The notes under the pieces were generated by a model, which worked only from the letters and a program-made list of their open reading frames with translations, was not told the DNA's origin and made no database searches. Of a stretch of DNA of 64,000 nucleotides, positions 14,069 through 25,249 are shown in pieces. The translations under genes were made by a program, and so were the position numbers. The DNA is from Siniperca chuatsi (Eukaryota > Chordata > Actinopteri > Centrarchiformes > Sinipercidae): assembly GCF_020085105.1 (NCBI RefSeq), contig NC_058055.1:10679822-10743821 (forward strand). The letters are read 5' to 3'. Numbering within the stretch: position 1 is the stretch's first letter; the number at the start of each line of letters is the position of its first letter.

Positions 14069-14097
14069 TTGGTGGCGGTAATGCACTATTTTTTTGT
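14069..14097 (+). repeat. LINE 3'-tail fragment
   Basis: The motif GGTGGCGGTAATGCAC recurs, slightly changed, in the tail of the neighbouring element at 15673-15690. This short piece therefore looks like the tail of an older, truncated copy of the same family, next to the start of the newer one. Confidence 0.4.
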
Positions 14098-14550
14098 TTG
14101 TCTACCACAGCAAAAAAACATCAAGAAGAGAATGAAGTGGAAGGAGAAGGAGAAGTTGATGGTGGGCAAGATGTCCCTTTCAGTGTGGGAGAATTAAGAA
14201 AGGCACTAGATAAAACAGGAAAGACTGCTCCTGGTAAAGATGAAATATGTTATAGCATGTTAAAACATTTAAGTGTAGGAAGTCTGGAGAAATTTTTGCT
14301 GCAGTATAACAAAGTGTGGGGTGAGGGAAGAATGCCAGAGAGCTGGAAAGAGGTGATAATTATTCCAATAAGGAAACCTGGAAAAGATGCCAGCAGGCCT
14401 GGCAACTACAGACCATGTGCCTTGACATCACACAGCTGGAAATTAATGGAACGTATGATAAATGAGAGGGTTAATGTACTTCTTGGAAAATAGAGGTATG
14501 GTGGCACATATCAAACTGGATTCAGGAAAGGAAGGAGTACTATGGATCCA
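14098..14550 (+). pseudogene. Reverse transcriptase fragment
   Basis: The open frame at 14098-14493 contains early RT blocks: GKTAPGKDEICYSMLKHL, then WKEVIIIPIRKPGKD, then RPGNYRPCALTSHSWKLMER. A stop (TAG at 14491-14493) is followed in frame by GFRKGRSTMDP. The later RT blocks, including the catalytic YxDD, are absent, so this is a broken copy. Confidence 0.85.
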
Positions 14551-14904
14551 GTGCTGTGTCTAGAATATGAAATAAGGAAAGCTCAAGTAAATAGCTACTA
14601 ATAAGACTATCAACCTAAAGGGGCATGGAGATAGCCATCCAACAAAAAGGGTGCTGCAGATATGTTGGGAGAAGGAGAAGACACATAAAGAAAGGCTTGG
14701 CTGGTCAGGAGAGCAAATGGCAAAAGATATGGAAGTATAATAAAGAGTTTTGTGCAACTGTGGTGTGGCCTATTAGACCTGTCTGGGAATTAGAAAATCC
14801 ATGTGTAGATCTGAAATTACTTAAAATTAAGCAAAGTCATAAGACTGCTGATTTAACCAGTGAATACTATAGTTATAGGGACTTTAAATATAAAGACAGT
14901 GTTC

Positions 14905-15375
14905 CGATTTTTACAGGTGGATCAAAGGATCCGCAAACAAATGCAAAAGGGTCTGCAGTTGCTCTACCAGTTACCAGGTGGGATTTAGCAGGAGAACATC
15001 AGATTGTTTCAATGTCTATACTGCTGAATTGTTTGCCATGTTGATGGCATTAGAATGGACTGGACATATTAGTTGCAGCAATATTTTATTTATTTTAATA
15101 TGTAGCGGTTCTGTGTCGGCCCTTGCAAGCATTAAGACAGGTACAGCTAGAAGTCGTCAGGATCTGCTTTAATCTTGTTCAGTAAATCAAGAATAGTTAG
15201 GCAAGGGAAAAACATCACCTTCATGTGGGTCCCAGCACATTCAGGTATCCTGGGAAACGAGAGAGCAGACAAATTGGCAAAAGAAGCAGTCAAAAAAGGA
15301 AATGTTGAAATCAGCATTAAATTATCAAAATCAGAGGGGAAAGGCATAGTGTGGAGGAAGGTAAATCAACAGTAG
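14905..15375 (+). pseudogene. RNase H domain fragment of LINE
   Basis: The family's TDGS motif reads FTGGSKDP, and the later SDS reads CSGSVSAL, so two catalytic Asp positions appear as Gly. The Glu-containing segment (YTAELFAM) and the His/Asp segment (PAHSGILGNERAD) remain. A frame change lies near 14990-15005 and a stop near 15170. The domain cannot be active. Confidence 0.8.
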
Positions 15376-15384
15376 CAACATCAA

Positions 15385-15441
15385 GCACTTTGTACTTTGT
15401 TTTGATAAGTGCTCTATAAATAAAGTTTTATTATTATTATA
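15385..15441 (+). repeat. Nested LINE 3' tail with (ATT)n end
   Basis: A short segment ending AAGTGCTCTATAAATAAAG followed by TTTTATTATTATTAT interrupts the older LINE between its RNase H end and its Cys/His segment. The form is a 5'-truncated insertion of a different non-LTR family. Confidence 0.6.
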
Positions 15442-15721
15442 AGCAGGCTGAGAACTGGGCACAGCAACCTTAACATTACACTTTCCATTACAGGAAAACA
15501 TCCAACAGGCCTTTGCGATCTATGTCATGAGGCTGAGAAAGTTTATGTAAGTTTAAGTCTATTAGAATGTGGAGACAGTGGTCCAGGGAGGAAATGTTAT
15601 TTAGTTTGTTAAGGATGACTGGACTGGAAAGACGGCTTTGAAATTAATGGACAGTAGGGGAGAATAAAACCTGTAGGTGGCAGTAATGCAACATCGAGGA
15701 TTCCAACTGCCGTAAAATCTC

Positions 15722-15781
15722 GAGAAAGAAGAAGACGAAGAAGACGAAGAAGAAGAAGAAGAAGAAGAAGAAGTCGTCGTC
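15722..15781 (+). repeat. (GAA)n / GAAGAC simple repeat
   Basis: A purine-rich microsatellite forms the 3' end of the LINE remnant and runs into GTCGTCGTC. It lies about 0.5 kb upstream of the srrt start codon. Confidence 0.8.
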
Positions 15782-16295
15782 GAACACGAAGAATATCCAA
15801 GCAAATATTTCCTAAGGTATCAATGTGCTCGTTTATATTGTCCCGTATCAATAGTAGTTAAAGTGCGGTCATTCTCTGATTTAAAAAAACAATGGTCTTT
15901 TGTAGAAGACGAACTGGAGCGTTAATTTTCTAGCTGAGTTAGCCTATTAGCTAACGTTCGCTAGATAGCACCCTCGCTAACATTAGCTACCCCACACCAC
16001 AACAATAACTTATCCCCTTTGTTTCTACTTGAGAAGCCACGCCTCTTTACCCACTTCTGTTACACTTTGTATCTCAAATTCTTTCGGATTCGGATATACA
16101 AGTCCTACGATATCAGTAATTGTTGTGCAAGACAAAATACCTACTATAACACAGTCTACGCCAGCCGTCTCTGGCAGGCCATCTCAGCATCCTTGTATCA
16201 TCAGTGTTTTAGCTAACGTTAACGTTACTGTAACGTTATCTGTAATCCTACCGTCCCACATCGTGACTTCAATTTGCTTTTCTCTCTTTATGAAG
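15782..16295 (+). promoter_or_regulatory. srrt: Probable srrt promoter / 5'UTR region
   Basis: This is the sequence between the LINE tail and the srrt start codon. It includes the GCTAAC/GTTAGC-type stretches (15940-16000 and 16212-16225) often seen near fish gene starts. CCTAAG|GTATCA near 15814 could be a first-exon donor, and the acceptor ending at 16295 abuts the ATG. The start site itself is not determined. Confidence 0.35.
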
Positions 16296-19200
16296 ATGGG
16301 AGACAGTGATGATGAGTACGATCGCAGGAGAAGGGACAAATTCAGACGGGAGAGAAGTGATTATGACCGTTCAAGAGAGAGAGAAGAGAGACGCAGAGAT
16401 GACTGGAACGACAGGTAAAAAAGAGGTGTGGGAAACCTCAGAGGGCTATCTCAAACAGGATTCAGTTAAACCCCATGCCACCTCATCTCCAACAAACCTG
16501 CAAAATGCAACTAAATGGTGGCTCTCTGGTGCTCTCACACTGAGTGTAACTGAGTTTGAAGATTAATATTTGTTTAATGTGAGTGTTCCTTTCTTATTTC
16601 ATGTTTCCTGACATCAATTTCGCAGGGAGTGGGACAGAGGCAGGGAACGGCGTAGCCGCGGAGAGTACCGGGATTATGACAGAGGTCGTAGGGAGAGATT
16701 CACCCCACCCAGGCACGACATGAGTCCCCAGCAGAAACGCATGAGAAGAGACTGGTGAGACTCACAGCAACACTAGTGCACAATCTTTGCAGCTGATATC
16801 TGCTGTTGGTTAAGATCTTTTATCTGTCCCTGGCAGGGATGACCATGGTGGAGACCCTTACCGTGGGGGATACGACTTGGGTTATGGTGGTGGAGGAGGG
16901 CCCAGCTATGGCCCACCACAGCACTGGGGCCATCCTGACTTGCACCTCATGCAGCCTCATCATGGCATCCCCATTCAGGCAAGGTGAGGAATCAGGGTTG
17001 AGTGAGCCTGAGTTTTGAAGTTAAATGTTGTTTTATAGATTCAATTAACTTTCCAATAATTCCTGCAACTATTAGAGATGTCTGTTTTTGAATGTTAATG
17101 TAATTTTCTTTAACAAAAACATATTAGCCTGAAAATGTACATTTGACAGAAAGAATTAAGTTTCCACCTCTAAGTAGGTGAAAGTAGTTGCATGCAAAGA
17201 TATGGTCTGTACAGAAATTAAAGTGGGGGGGAAAGAGAGAGAACAGTAGAGAGAACATACACACAGCACAGTCACAGTATGGTCTTTATTCTGTCATCAC
17301 ACAACTAATGTATAGCGTTAATGCACTAGCTTTGCTGGCCCATGTAAAACTCCATCCAACTTGTCTCTCTTCCATTAGGCTCGGCAACATCCATGACATG
17401 GATTTGGGTCCACCCCCTCCAATAATGAAGAGCTTTAAGGAGTTCCTGCTGTCCTTGGATGATTCTGTGGATGAGACTGAGGCTGTCAAACGCTACAATG
17501 AGTACAAGATCGACTTCCGCCGACAGCAGATGCAGGACTTCTTTTTGGCTCATAAAGATGAAGAGTGGTACGATCTCAGTTGCCTTTAGTACAGAAGCCC
17601 TAATCATGAATATTAGTTGGTCTTATTGTAGTTGCACTATAGTCATTCTTTTCATTTAATTATTATAGTCATTTAATCTGTGATTGCCATCACCATTTAT
17701 TTTTTTACAGTTCCTATTAACAATTTTAGATGTAATTGCTATTTTTATACCAATCTAATAGGTTGGGCCTGGTCCTATGGTGGGTGTATCATGGGACATT
17801 AAGGTAGTCATGTTTAATTGATGGCTAAATCAAGTATTTGCAGTAACAACCTTGACAAGAGAATATAATACCTCCACTTAAGCATTTAAATATGTTTCAG
17901 TTTCTTGCCAAATAAGGGCAGTTCCACCCATGTACTAGGATCAGGCCCACAATCAGAGTTCATTACTAATGACTTTTGTTACTGTACTTGTAGTTTATAA
18001 AAGAAGAAAATCAACCCAAATTTGACCTTAGTGCACATATTATTTTGTTTGACTATAAATCTGTTGTAGGAGTTTGGACAAAGGGTTCCATAGGTGTTAA
18101 TAAAACCTATTTCTGACGAAGTGACTCAGCAAGTCAGACATAAGTATACACATAGCAGTGTAACAACCCTGCCTTCTTCATTATGTTGTGCAGTAAATCA
18201 GTAAAATGACTTGTCTCTAAATTCTATTTAAGTTCATTTTTGTTCAGATACATGTAGCTTTGACCAAAAAGTCACTCTCGTTGTTTGGGTTGATTTTCTT
18301 TTTCTTATTTGACATTTTAACATTTCCAAGATTCACAGTTGTATAATGCCTGTTAATGCTTATTACACTTATTTCACAGGTATCATGCAAAATTGTTCTG
18401 TTTTGACATAACCCAATTTTCTTCCCTTCATTCCCACTACTACGTTGACGACGTTTTTTTTGAAGATGAGAAAAAGTGGAACTCAGCAAGAATCGGTCTT
18501 AGACAGCAAGGGCATGCACTGCGCACAATGCAGTTGCTCTTAGACACACAGTACCAGGGATTTTAGATAGACAGTCAAGTAGTCTTCCGCGCAAGGAGAT
18601 TTTTTTTCTTGTTTTATGCTTTTTCTACACTATTTTCTTTTTATATTCGGATCAAATCGAATCCCAAAACCGAATTTGTGTGTATACAGACACACCATTG
18701 GGGTGAAGTGGAGCGCATTTTCACAGAAGAGACCCCCTCTCTGTATTTATTTGTTAATAAACTGGCAGAACAAAAGGTAACTGTAGTCCACTCAATGATC
18801 AAATTTTTAAATGTGAAATTCTGAATATGTGAATGCTTAATTTTATAATCTCTCTGTGTTTTTCCCTTATTTTTTGGTGAGTTAATCTCAAACTTTCTAA
18901 TAATGTGCAATAATTAGCTACATCAATCACAAAGTCAAAACCTGCATACACTGAAAGACCTAACACAAGGACTAGGCTTTACAAAATACAGAAATCACAA
19001 TCTTAATTATTATAGTCTGCATAGATACTTCAATTCCACTGACTGAATTTGGCATTTTTAACGTTTCCCAACAAACAACTCCACCATCTGTATTTAAAAA
19101 AAATATTTGTTGAAAATATGGTAAAAAGAAATTGTAATATTCAAATAAATCATATTTCTCAGTGCCATTGTATGACACCACAGTTGCAACATAGATATAT

Positions 19201-22200
19201 AATATGCATTTGTTCTCTAACTTTTGCATCCCGTTCATCCCAACCCCCGTCATTCCCTCCCCACTTTTTTTGTGGACCCCAAATCTGGACACAGGTTCAG
19301 GTCCAAGTATCACCCAGACGAGGCCAGCCGACTTAAGTCAGAAGCCCAGAGTGCTCTGCACAACCGTCTGAATGTCTTCATGTTCCTGATAGAGAATGGC
19401 TGGTTTGATAATGTCTCCCTGGACATTGAACAGACCCCAGCTATCATCAAGGTTCTGGATGCAGGTGAGGCCTCAAAATACTTTAAAGAGTACTGTTGAT
19501 ATGTGGAGTTGGTCTTTTTATTTCTTTCTACATTACCTTTCTCATATTTGTTTTAATCATAATAAAAATGCATAATAAATACTGGATAGTACCTAAAGGA
19601 AAGACACCGTCATCAGTTGCAGTATGTTGAACCATATGCCCTCTTGCTTGCCTTTAGCTGTGATAAAGATGGAGGGAGGGACGGATCATGATCTTCGAAT
19701 CTTGGACCTACCATCTGAAGAGGAAGAAGAAAGGGAGAAGTTAGCATCTGTTTCAGGGGGCGCTGAACCTCCCAAGAGAGAAGTCCTCAAAACCTTGGAC
19801 GGGGATCGCAAACCTTTAGTGGAGAAAGACAAAAATGAGAAGGTATGTTTTGTTCTCTGTCAGTCTTCGCTGGGCAGTAGAGATTTCACAGTGCTGTGTT
19901 GATGACAGTAAACTGTGCCACAGGAGGAGAGCGACACTGCCAGCACAGAAAGAGCGGCTGCAACCGAAGCGGAGGATGTGAAAGAGGAGGCAGAGAAAGA
20001 AGCTGCCAAAGAAGAAATGCCTGAACCCAAGAAAGTAAGCATTGCTTCCATTATTGAAATGATTTGCTAACAAGAGACAGAAATGAACCACATAGCCCTC
20101 ATCTTTTTCATTTATCAGCCGAGAAGAAAGAGGAAGCGCAGCGGAGACAGTGATGATGAAGGCAGCGCCTCAGAGAGTGACTCTGACTCGGATTCAGACT
20201 CAAATTCCAACTGCTCTGATAAACCTGTAAAGAAGGAAGAGGTGGAAGACAAAGATGAGGAGGAAGAGGAGGGTGAAGGTGAGGAATCAAATTCATAGCG
20301 TCTGATTTTTATCTTCCGAAAGACTATACAGTGTCTATGTTACGATTATTTATAACTAAAGACGTGTTCCCACCAATTTGCTCTCTTCCATCTGATGGCG
20401 AAGAGGACAAACCAAAAGAGAATGCTGAGGATGACAAGAAAGAGGAAAAGAAGCCCAAAGATGACTCTCCCAGACCGCGGCCTCTCCACAAGACCTGCTC
20501 TCTGTTCATGAGGAGCATCGCTCCCACCATTTCCAAGGCAGAGATTATTGCTGTGAGTTGAGCACAGGTGGCAGTGTTAATGACCCAGGAGATGTAGAAT
20601 CAGGGCACTGAATAATTGTGTCTTTGTTTAAACTTAATATCCTTATCTGTTTTTCTCTCAGCTTTGCCGGCGATACCCTGGCTTTCTACGTGTTTGCTTG
20701 TCTGACCCCCATCCAGAGCGCAGGTTGGTTTTAAAAAGAAAATAAAACATAAAAACCCTTTCTTTTAATTTGTTACACTGAAAATGTTTGTTGGACACAC
20801 ATTGTGTGAAGCAAGAGACTCCACACAATTACACAGTAATGTTTAAATGAACACTGTGCTGTTGCAGATTTTTCAGACGTTGCTGGGTGACGTTTGACCG
20901 TAGCATCAACATCAAAGAGGTTTGCTGGAACCTTCAGAATATTCGAGTAAGTGTGCCAGACTCAGCTTTTGACAGAAAAAGTATGTGTTAGAGTTTTCCA
21001 AAGAGCCACGAAAATGTTTTGTGTCAAAATGATGCAGCCTAAGATAACTTGCAGTAGGTAATCTGTTTTATTATGTATGTGTTGATTTGCTACCTGTGTT
21101 GTGTTAGTGAATTACTGGTTTTGGATATGTGTTGCTGGCACTGGACTTTCGGTTCTCATTTAAAATGCACGCTTTAACACTAATGTAGACTGCAGAATAG
21201 CACATCTAAACTCATCTCAACATGTTGGACTTAGGGGAGCCTTGGATAGTCCTTTGCACCTGTTTTATTACTTGTGTAATGTCCTATATAGCAGCTTAGG
21301 CCATTAAAACTCTGTTTTACTGTCTATCCTCCACAGCTGCGAGACTGTGAACTGGCACCAGGGGTGAACAGGGACCTGGCCCGGAGGGTGCGTAATGTTA
21401 ATGGCATCACTCAGCACAAGCAGGTGCTCCGCAATGACATCAAGCTGGCTGCCAAACTCATTCATGCATTGGACGAAAAAGGAGACCTGTGGAGCACCAA
21501 GTTCCAGGAAGAGCGGCAGAGCACAGAGGTACAGTACTGATAGTCAAGTTCATGCATTTGCATGTGTGTGTACAGTTTAAACAGATTGTTCTCAAATGAT
21601 TTTGCTTGGTTTGTGATTTCAAAAGTTGCCAGCTCAGAACCCCATCTTGAAGAACATCACCGATTACCTGATAGAGGAGGTGAGTGCTGAGGAGGAGGAG
21701 CTCCTGGGCTCTGGGAGTGGGATGGAGGAGGAGAGCGCCAAGGAAGGAAACCCTGCAGAGACGACTGTGGAGAGGGATGACAAACTAGCCAAGGTTTGAC
21801 TTATGCAGTTATGAGTACAATTATGAATTCACATGCAGCAAAATTCCTTATCAGAACAATACATTATACTTCATCTGTTTATTCTCTGCCCTCTTTTGAA
21901 AGCAGATATGATTTTGTTACTAGTATCCTTGATGCACTATGTCTGTCATCCAGATAGCTGGCTAAAACTGGCTAATTTAGTAAATATAATCTTTACATTC
22001 AGTCTTTGTAAAGTTTCTTCACCATTTACCTTGTTCCAGGTTTTGGATCGTCTGATCTTATATCTGCGTGTTGTGCATTCAATTGACTACTACAACACCT
22101 GTGAATACCCCAGTGAGGATGAAATGCCCAATCGCTGTGGCATGATCCATGTACGTGGACCCATCCCTCCTAACCGCATCACACACGGAGAAGGTCAGTG

Positions 22201-24276
22201 TGTTTCCCTTGTTTGTGTTATATAACTTGGAGGATTGCACTGCGAAGAGAGAAAGTAAATATGTTGTGTACAACAGTAGCTTTGGTGAAAAAATGTTTTC
22301 CTGTTTAGCTTTGAATTGCATCTTTTAACTATTGTACCTCTTTGCTGGTTAAACATTAGCTGTGTATTAATGTAGATTTTGAAGTTGTAGTATAGTGTAA
22401 TTGCTGTTTATCTAAAAAAAAATATGTGGATTATCTGTGGAAAAATTTATTTTGTAAAATGAAACACTGGTGGCTTGATGAGTTAAGGACCATATGGAAT
22501 GGTTAAACAACTATGGCTTTAAATCATTCTTATAAGCTCTGTCACACATTTTCACACCTGTAACAGTGCAACAATGGCAGAAGATGATGGAGGAGAAGCT
22601 GAGTCCTTTGTTTAGTTTAAAAGAAATCCTGTCCGAGGACGATGCAGCGAAGATGGGCCGAAAGGATCCAGAGGAGGAGGTGGAGAAGTTTGTGTCTGCC
22701 AACACTCAAGAGCTGGGAAAGGACAAATGGCTCTGCCCACTAAGTGGCAAGAAATTTAAGGTGAGCGCTTGTAAAACGAAGTATTCAGGACTGTACAACA
22801 CAATGAGATGTTTGATGATTTGACTTTTTTTTTTTTTTTTTAAGATTTCTTTCTTGTGCAGCAAAACTATAACCCTGGGATTCCACCGGGCACAGTTGCG
22901 TTGTGTTATGGCTGCGATGCAGCCGCTGGAGCTGATCACAGCCATTCTAGACTATGCTTGTGATCCCACCAGATGCGCCGCAGCACGTCCCAGAAGCAGC
23001 TATCTGCTCTGCTCTGCAGTGAATACGTGGCGAGTCTATTTTTGACGGAAGCCGCGTCAAGCTGCACAGAGCAGGTCAGACACAGAAACGGCACAGAGAA
23101 TCCGGTCAATTTTCTAAATAAGACACCCTGTGCAGACTCCCAGTATATCAACAAGAAACACAACAGACAAAAATAGAAACCATTTAACTACCTAGCCTAC
23201 TTACCCATGGTCGAAGTACAAAAGTCAAGGGAAAAGGACCACATCAACAAGTCAACAATGTCGGGCAGGCAAACTGAAAGGCTCTCGGTGGGGTAAGAAG
23301 CCGCTTGGAGGACGGAACAAAACCGGCTCACAGTCATGATGTTATAGAGTCGTGCCCGGTGGAATCCCGGCATAGGAGGACATGTACATCACCTGTATTA
23401 CTGCATTGGCAATCACTGTTTGTTTCTTTATTCTTATTTTAATGCTAAGACCTTCTGCATTTCAATTTAATTTCAAGGGTCCAGAGTTTGTACGGAAGCA
23501 CATCCTGAACAAACATGGGGACAAAATTGAAGAAGTGAAAAAGGAAGTGGCGTTCTTTAACAATTTCCTGATGGATGCCAAGAGACCGTCGCTGCCCGAG
23601 ATGAAGCTTCCTCCTCTTCCAGGCCCAGGCCAAGGTCGACACAACATTTCTATCTAATCCATACAGATACTCACAGTAAAGGAATAAAGAATGAAATCAT
23701 ATTTTGTCCACAACAATATAAACTTTTTTTTTCTTTCTTATCCTACAGGTTTGCTTTCTCCCAGCATGCCATTTCCTCCTCAAGGTCCTCAGGGTCCAAT
23801 GGGCTTTGGACAGCCTCGTCCACCACTGATGAGCTACGGTGGTATGTTCTCTTGACTGTAATTTTTTATTTTTATTTGTTTGTGCTGACAATGGAAATGT
23901 TTGTCAATCAGACCGCTGCTTTTGTGTTGATTTTGAATCCTCCTTTTTTAACAGGTGGATCTCCTTACCCCCCCAACCAATATGGAGGAGGGAGAGGCAA
24001 CTATGACAACTTCCGCGGACAAGGTGGCTACCTGGGAAAGCCACGCAACATTAGGTGAGACCACTGTACGTGTGATCTTTATTTTGCTATGAGCCGTCTA
24101 TTTTTTGCTTTTGGAGAATTTTGAACCTCTTTTTATATGATTGTTTCTTTTCTTCTTTCCTGGGTCTTTGTTTTTCTCCTTGCACCCTCAACCATCTTAG
24201 AATGTCACGAGGTGACCCACGCAACATCATTGAATATCGTGACCTGGATGCACCAGATGATATGGACTTCTTTTAG
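16296..24276 (+). CDS. srrt: Serrate RNA effector molecule homolog (ARS2)
   Basis: Nineteen in-phase exons: 16296-16414, 16626-16754, 16837-16983, 17379-17567, 19295-19464, 19658-19842, 19924-20034, 20119-20278, 20404-20552, 20662-20723, 20868-20946, 21337-21528, 21626-21793, 22040-22193, 22567-22760, 23478-23634, 23749-23841, 23955-24054 and 24201-24276. They give 877 aa, against 876 in human. Order: Arg/Asp/Glu-rich N terminus (1-95), SERRATE/Ars2 N-terminal domain (about 135-250), acidic Lys-rich linker (about 270-425), RRM-like domain (about 430-510), helical ARS2 core, C2H2-type finger (C728, H744, H749), Gly/Pro-rich stretch, and C terminus ending in [10 protein letters not shown]. Family knowledge: it links the nuclear cap-binding complex to microRNA processing, RNA decay and 3'-end processing. 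The acceptor before 20404 (GCGAAG) was chosen because it keeps the frame. Confidence 0.96.
17568..19294. other. srrt: srrt intron 4, no recognised content
   Basis: This 1.7-kb intron is the longest in srrt. It is AT-rich and shows no repeat, RNA gene or extra exon I can support. Small ORFs on both strands look incidental. Confidence 0.6.
22873..23371. mobile_element. Non-autonomous DNA transposon (hAT-like MITE) in srrt intron
   Basis: The ends are inverted copies: GGGATTCCACCGGGCAC at the left and its reverse complement GTGCCCGGTGGAATCCC at the right. The interior is about 500 bp, GC-richer than the flanks, and non-coding. It lies in the intron that separates the two halves of the SRRT zinc finger. 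I could not find a convincing target duplication, so the superfamily is uncertain. Confidence 0.75.
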
Positions 24277-24420
24277 AAGGTTCACTTGGTCCTTTCAGTC
24301 TTCACTCTTTACCAGTGTTGTTTTTGCTTGCTTTTCTGTAGTAGATTAAGGCTTTTCCTAAAGATTTTTTTTGTAATCATTGTGCAACTAGAACAAACTT
24401 CTGTTGTAAAATGTTTCCTG

Positions 24421-24426
24421 AATAAA
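24421..24426 (+). terminator. srrt: srrt polyadenylation signal
   Basis: A canonical AATAAA lies 145 bases after the srrt stop codon. It implies a short 3'UTR. Confidence 0.75.
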
Positions 24427-24429
24427 GTT

Positions 24430-25081
24430 GTGATTTAACTACATTAATAGGTATCCAATGATTTATTAAAAATAATCTAATTGTTTTTGACTTAAAGCAG
24501 ATTATAGCAGCCAAATGAAACAGAAAAGCAGGCAGTCAGACTTTAAGGAGGTCAGGATCATTTAAGAACTTGGGATCAAGGTTAGCATTAAACACAGAGT
24601 TATTGTGCATTTGTGATTTTTTTTATTTATTTATTTTCTTTGGTAAATGTTTCGAAAGTCCAAACACTTCTGGTAAAGGAATTGAAGCTGAGCTGAAGAA
24701 TGGTTGCCCTCTACTGGGTAAACCGTTGAATTACACGTGCGTTTTCTGCTGGCCATTTAATTTGACACAGCTGCTAACTGGAAAACTGCAGAAGCCTCGC
24801 AGTGGTGCAAGAAATATTCAATATTCTTTTGAGTAAAAATAACAATAGTACCATATACAAATACTCCAGTTATAAATTAAATGTGAAAGTGCTCATTCTG
24901 AAGTTGGTCCTGGTCACACTTTAATGTAAACAGCAGGTAAGAACTGCAGCACACACGTTGGGATCTCATTTACACAATTCATGAAAATACATGATAAATA
25001 TAGCCATACCAGGACCCCATCAATGTTTTCACTGCTTTGCGTACCAGCATTCCCACATAATGGGCATCACATCTTAATAAT
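24430..25081. other. Intergenic space between convergent genes
   Basis: About 650 bases separate the srrt and mogat3 polyadenylation signals. No gene or repeat is recognised in it. One ORF at 24570-24836 has no known domain. Confidence 0.5.
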
Positions 25082-25087
25082 TTTATT
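25082..25087 (-). terminator. mogat3: mogat3 polyadenylation signal
   Basis: TTTATT on the plus strand is AATAAA on the minus strand. It lies about 165 bases past the stop codon of the acyltransferase gene. Confidence 0.6.
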
Positions 25088-25249
25088 CAGGCATATTCAT
25101 GTTAAATATTTCAAATAGATCTTACAGTATGAACAAAGATACCTATAGGATCAATCTATTATTTAAGATCAAGTTCATCACCACATCAGATCCACACTGT
25201 AAAAAAGCAGCAAATAAAAACAGCAACATTTTATGTGGAAGAGAAATGT

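Larger units (their letters stand above)
14098..15785 (+). mobile_element. Decayed non-LTR retrotransposon (RT and RNase H remnants), I-superfamily-like
   Basis: 14098-14580 encodes part of a reverse transcriptase, including PGNYRPCALTSHSWKLMERM and, after a stop, GFRKGRSTMDP. An internal stretch of RT is missing. 14890-15375 encodes an RNase H domain in shifting frames (VPIFTGGSKDP, YTAELFAMLMALEW, MWVPAHSGILGNERADKLAKEA). After a nested insertion, the C-terminal zinc-knuckle-like segment (TGKHPTGLCDLCHEAEKV) follows at about 15460-15545. The copy ends in a GGTGGCAGTAATGC tail and a (GAA)n run at 15722-15771. An RNase H domain, a C-terminal Cys/His segment and this tail suggest an I/Nimb-type LINE; the exact family is inferred. 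Confidence 0.85.
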
